A DNA stretch of 29,630 nt. Source: a virus. This document shows, piece by piece, positions 29,544 through 29,630 of the stretch; position 1 is the stretch's first letter, and each line of letters starts with the position of its first letter. The position numbers and the translations under genes were made by a program. A model generated the notes under the pieces. It was given only the letters and a program-made list of their open reading frames with translations. It was not told the DNA's origin and did not search any database. The stretch covers positions 1-29,630 of IMG/VR virus record IMGVR_UViG_3300020204_000264; one strand, 5' to 3'.

Positions 29544-29630
29544 GTATTACCGCTTCCAGAACTCAATACATTAACTGTTGTGTCAATAGTTCCAGATTGA
29601 GTAACGCCAAACGTGTTACTAGATCCAGTT
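29519..29630 (-). CDS. Curlin-repeat protein, C-terminal end only
   Basis: Only the last 36 residues are in the window; the rest lies beyond the right edge. They read TGSSNTFGVTQSGTIDTTVN and then SSGSGNTWNITTGN, with the Asn/Gln/Gly spacing of curlin (CsgA/CsgB) repeats and of the neighbouring curlin-like gene. The stop lies inside the start region of fecR. The N-terminus, signal peptide and promoter cannot be seen. Confidence 0.75.
   Translation of the reverse strand, partial: TGSSNTFGVTQSGTIDTTVNVLSSGSGNTWNITTGN

Overview
The window is part of a T4-superfamily myovirus genome (contractile-tailed phage) of low GC content. The evidence is a large set of recognisable T4-type proteins: baseplate gp5, gp27, gp53 and gp48; head completion gp4; a tail-tube gp54/gp19 relative; small terminase gp16; hub proteins gp26/gp51 and a gp29-like tape measure; gp32, gp59, gp33, DsbA-like protein and RNase H; plus T4-type late promoters (TATAAATA). 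Several other proteins resemble families I know from marine and freshwater T4-like phages. Exported proteins with Gram-negative signal peptides, a PBP7-type endopeptidase and PlcP- and curlin-type genes point to a Gram-negative, probably aquatic proteobacterial host. The host itself is an inference.

Layout. (1) 1-4505, minus strand: baseplate genes gp48-gp53-gp27-gp5, with gp5 cut by the left edge. (2) 4531-4547: a compact divergent pair of late promoters. (3) 4553-10060, plus strand: gp4, an unknown conserved protein, tail-tube protein, EF-hand membrane protein, gp16, gp26 with gp51 in the -1 frame, and a gp29-like tape measure, closed by a bidirectional terminator at 10061-10084. (4) 10097-20863, minus strand: replication and late-transcription genes (gp32, gp59, gp33, RNase H, DsbA-like), ClpP-like protease, SleB-like hydrolase, RecB-like nuclease, a lysis cassette with GH19 endolysin, small conserved phage genes, a tRNA-Ile2(CAU) and a structured non-coding stretch. 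(5) 20866-29630, minus strand: a small hypothetical operon, then an envelope-modifying island. This island holds a PBP7-like D,D-peptidase, a CHASE2 adenylate cyclase, a conserved phage protein, an Agt-like glycosyltransferase, a PlcP-like phosphoesterase, and a curlin-FecR-curlin set running off the right edge.

Regulation can be read directly. One promoter class has TGTACW or TTTACW, usually continued as TTAAT, then 17 bases, then TATAAT-like. The second class is the T4 late NATAAATA. In several of both classes the ATG lies 4-7 bases after the promoter element, so the predicted transcripts start at or next to the initiation codon and would be leaderless.

Main points of interest: a T8 slippery site followed by a long stem that joins gp26 to gp51 directly upstream of the tape measure; a late-promoter plcP-agt pair, known in bacteria for replacing phospholipid with glycolipid under phosphate stress; a complete CHASE2 adenylate cyclase together with FecR and curlin-repeat proteins in a phage; an RNase H gene with no ATG, GTG or TTG before its conserved N-terminus; and a gp5 lysozyme domain that has lost its catalytic lobe.
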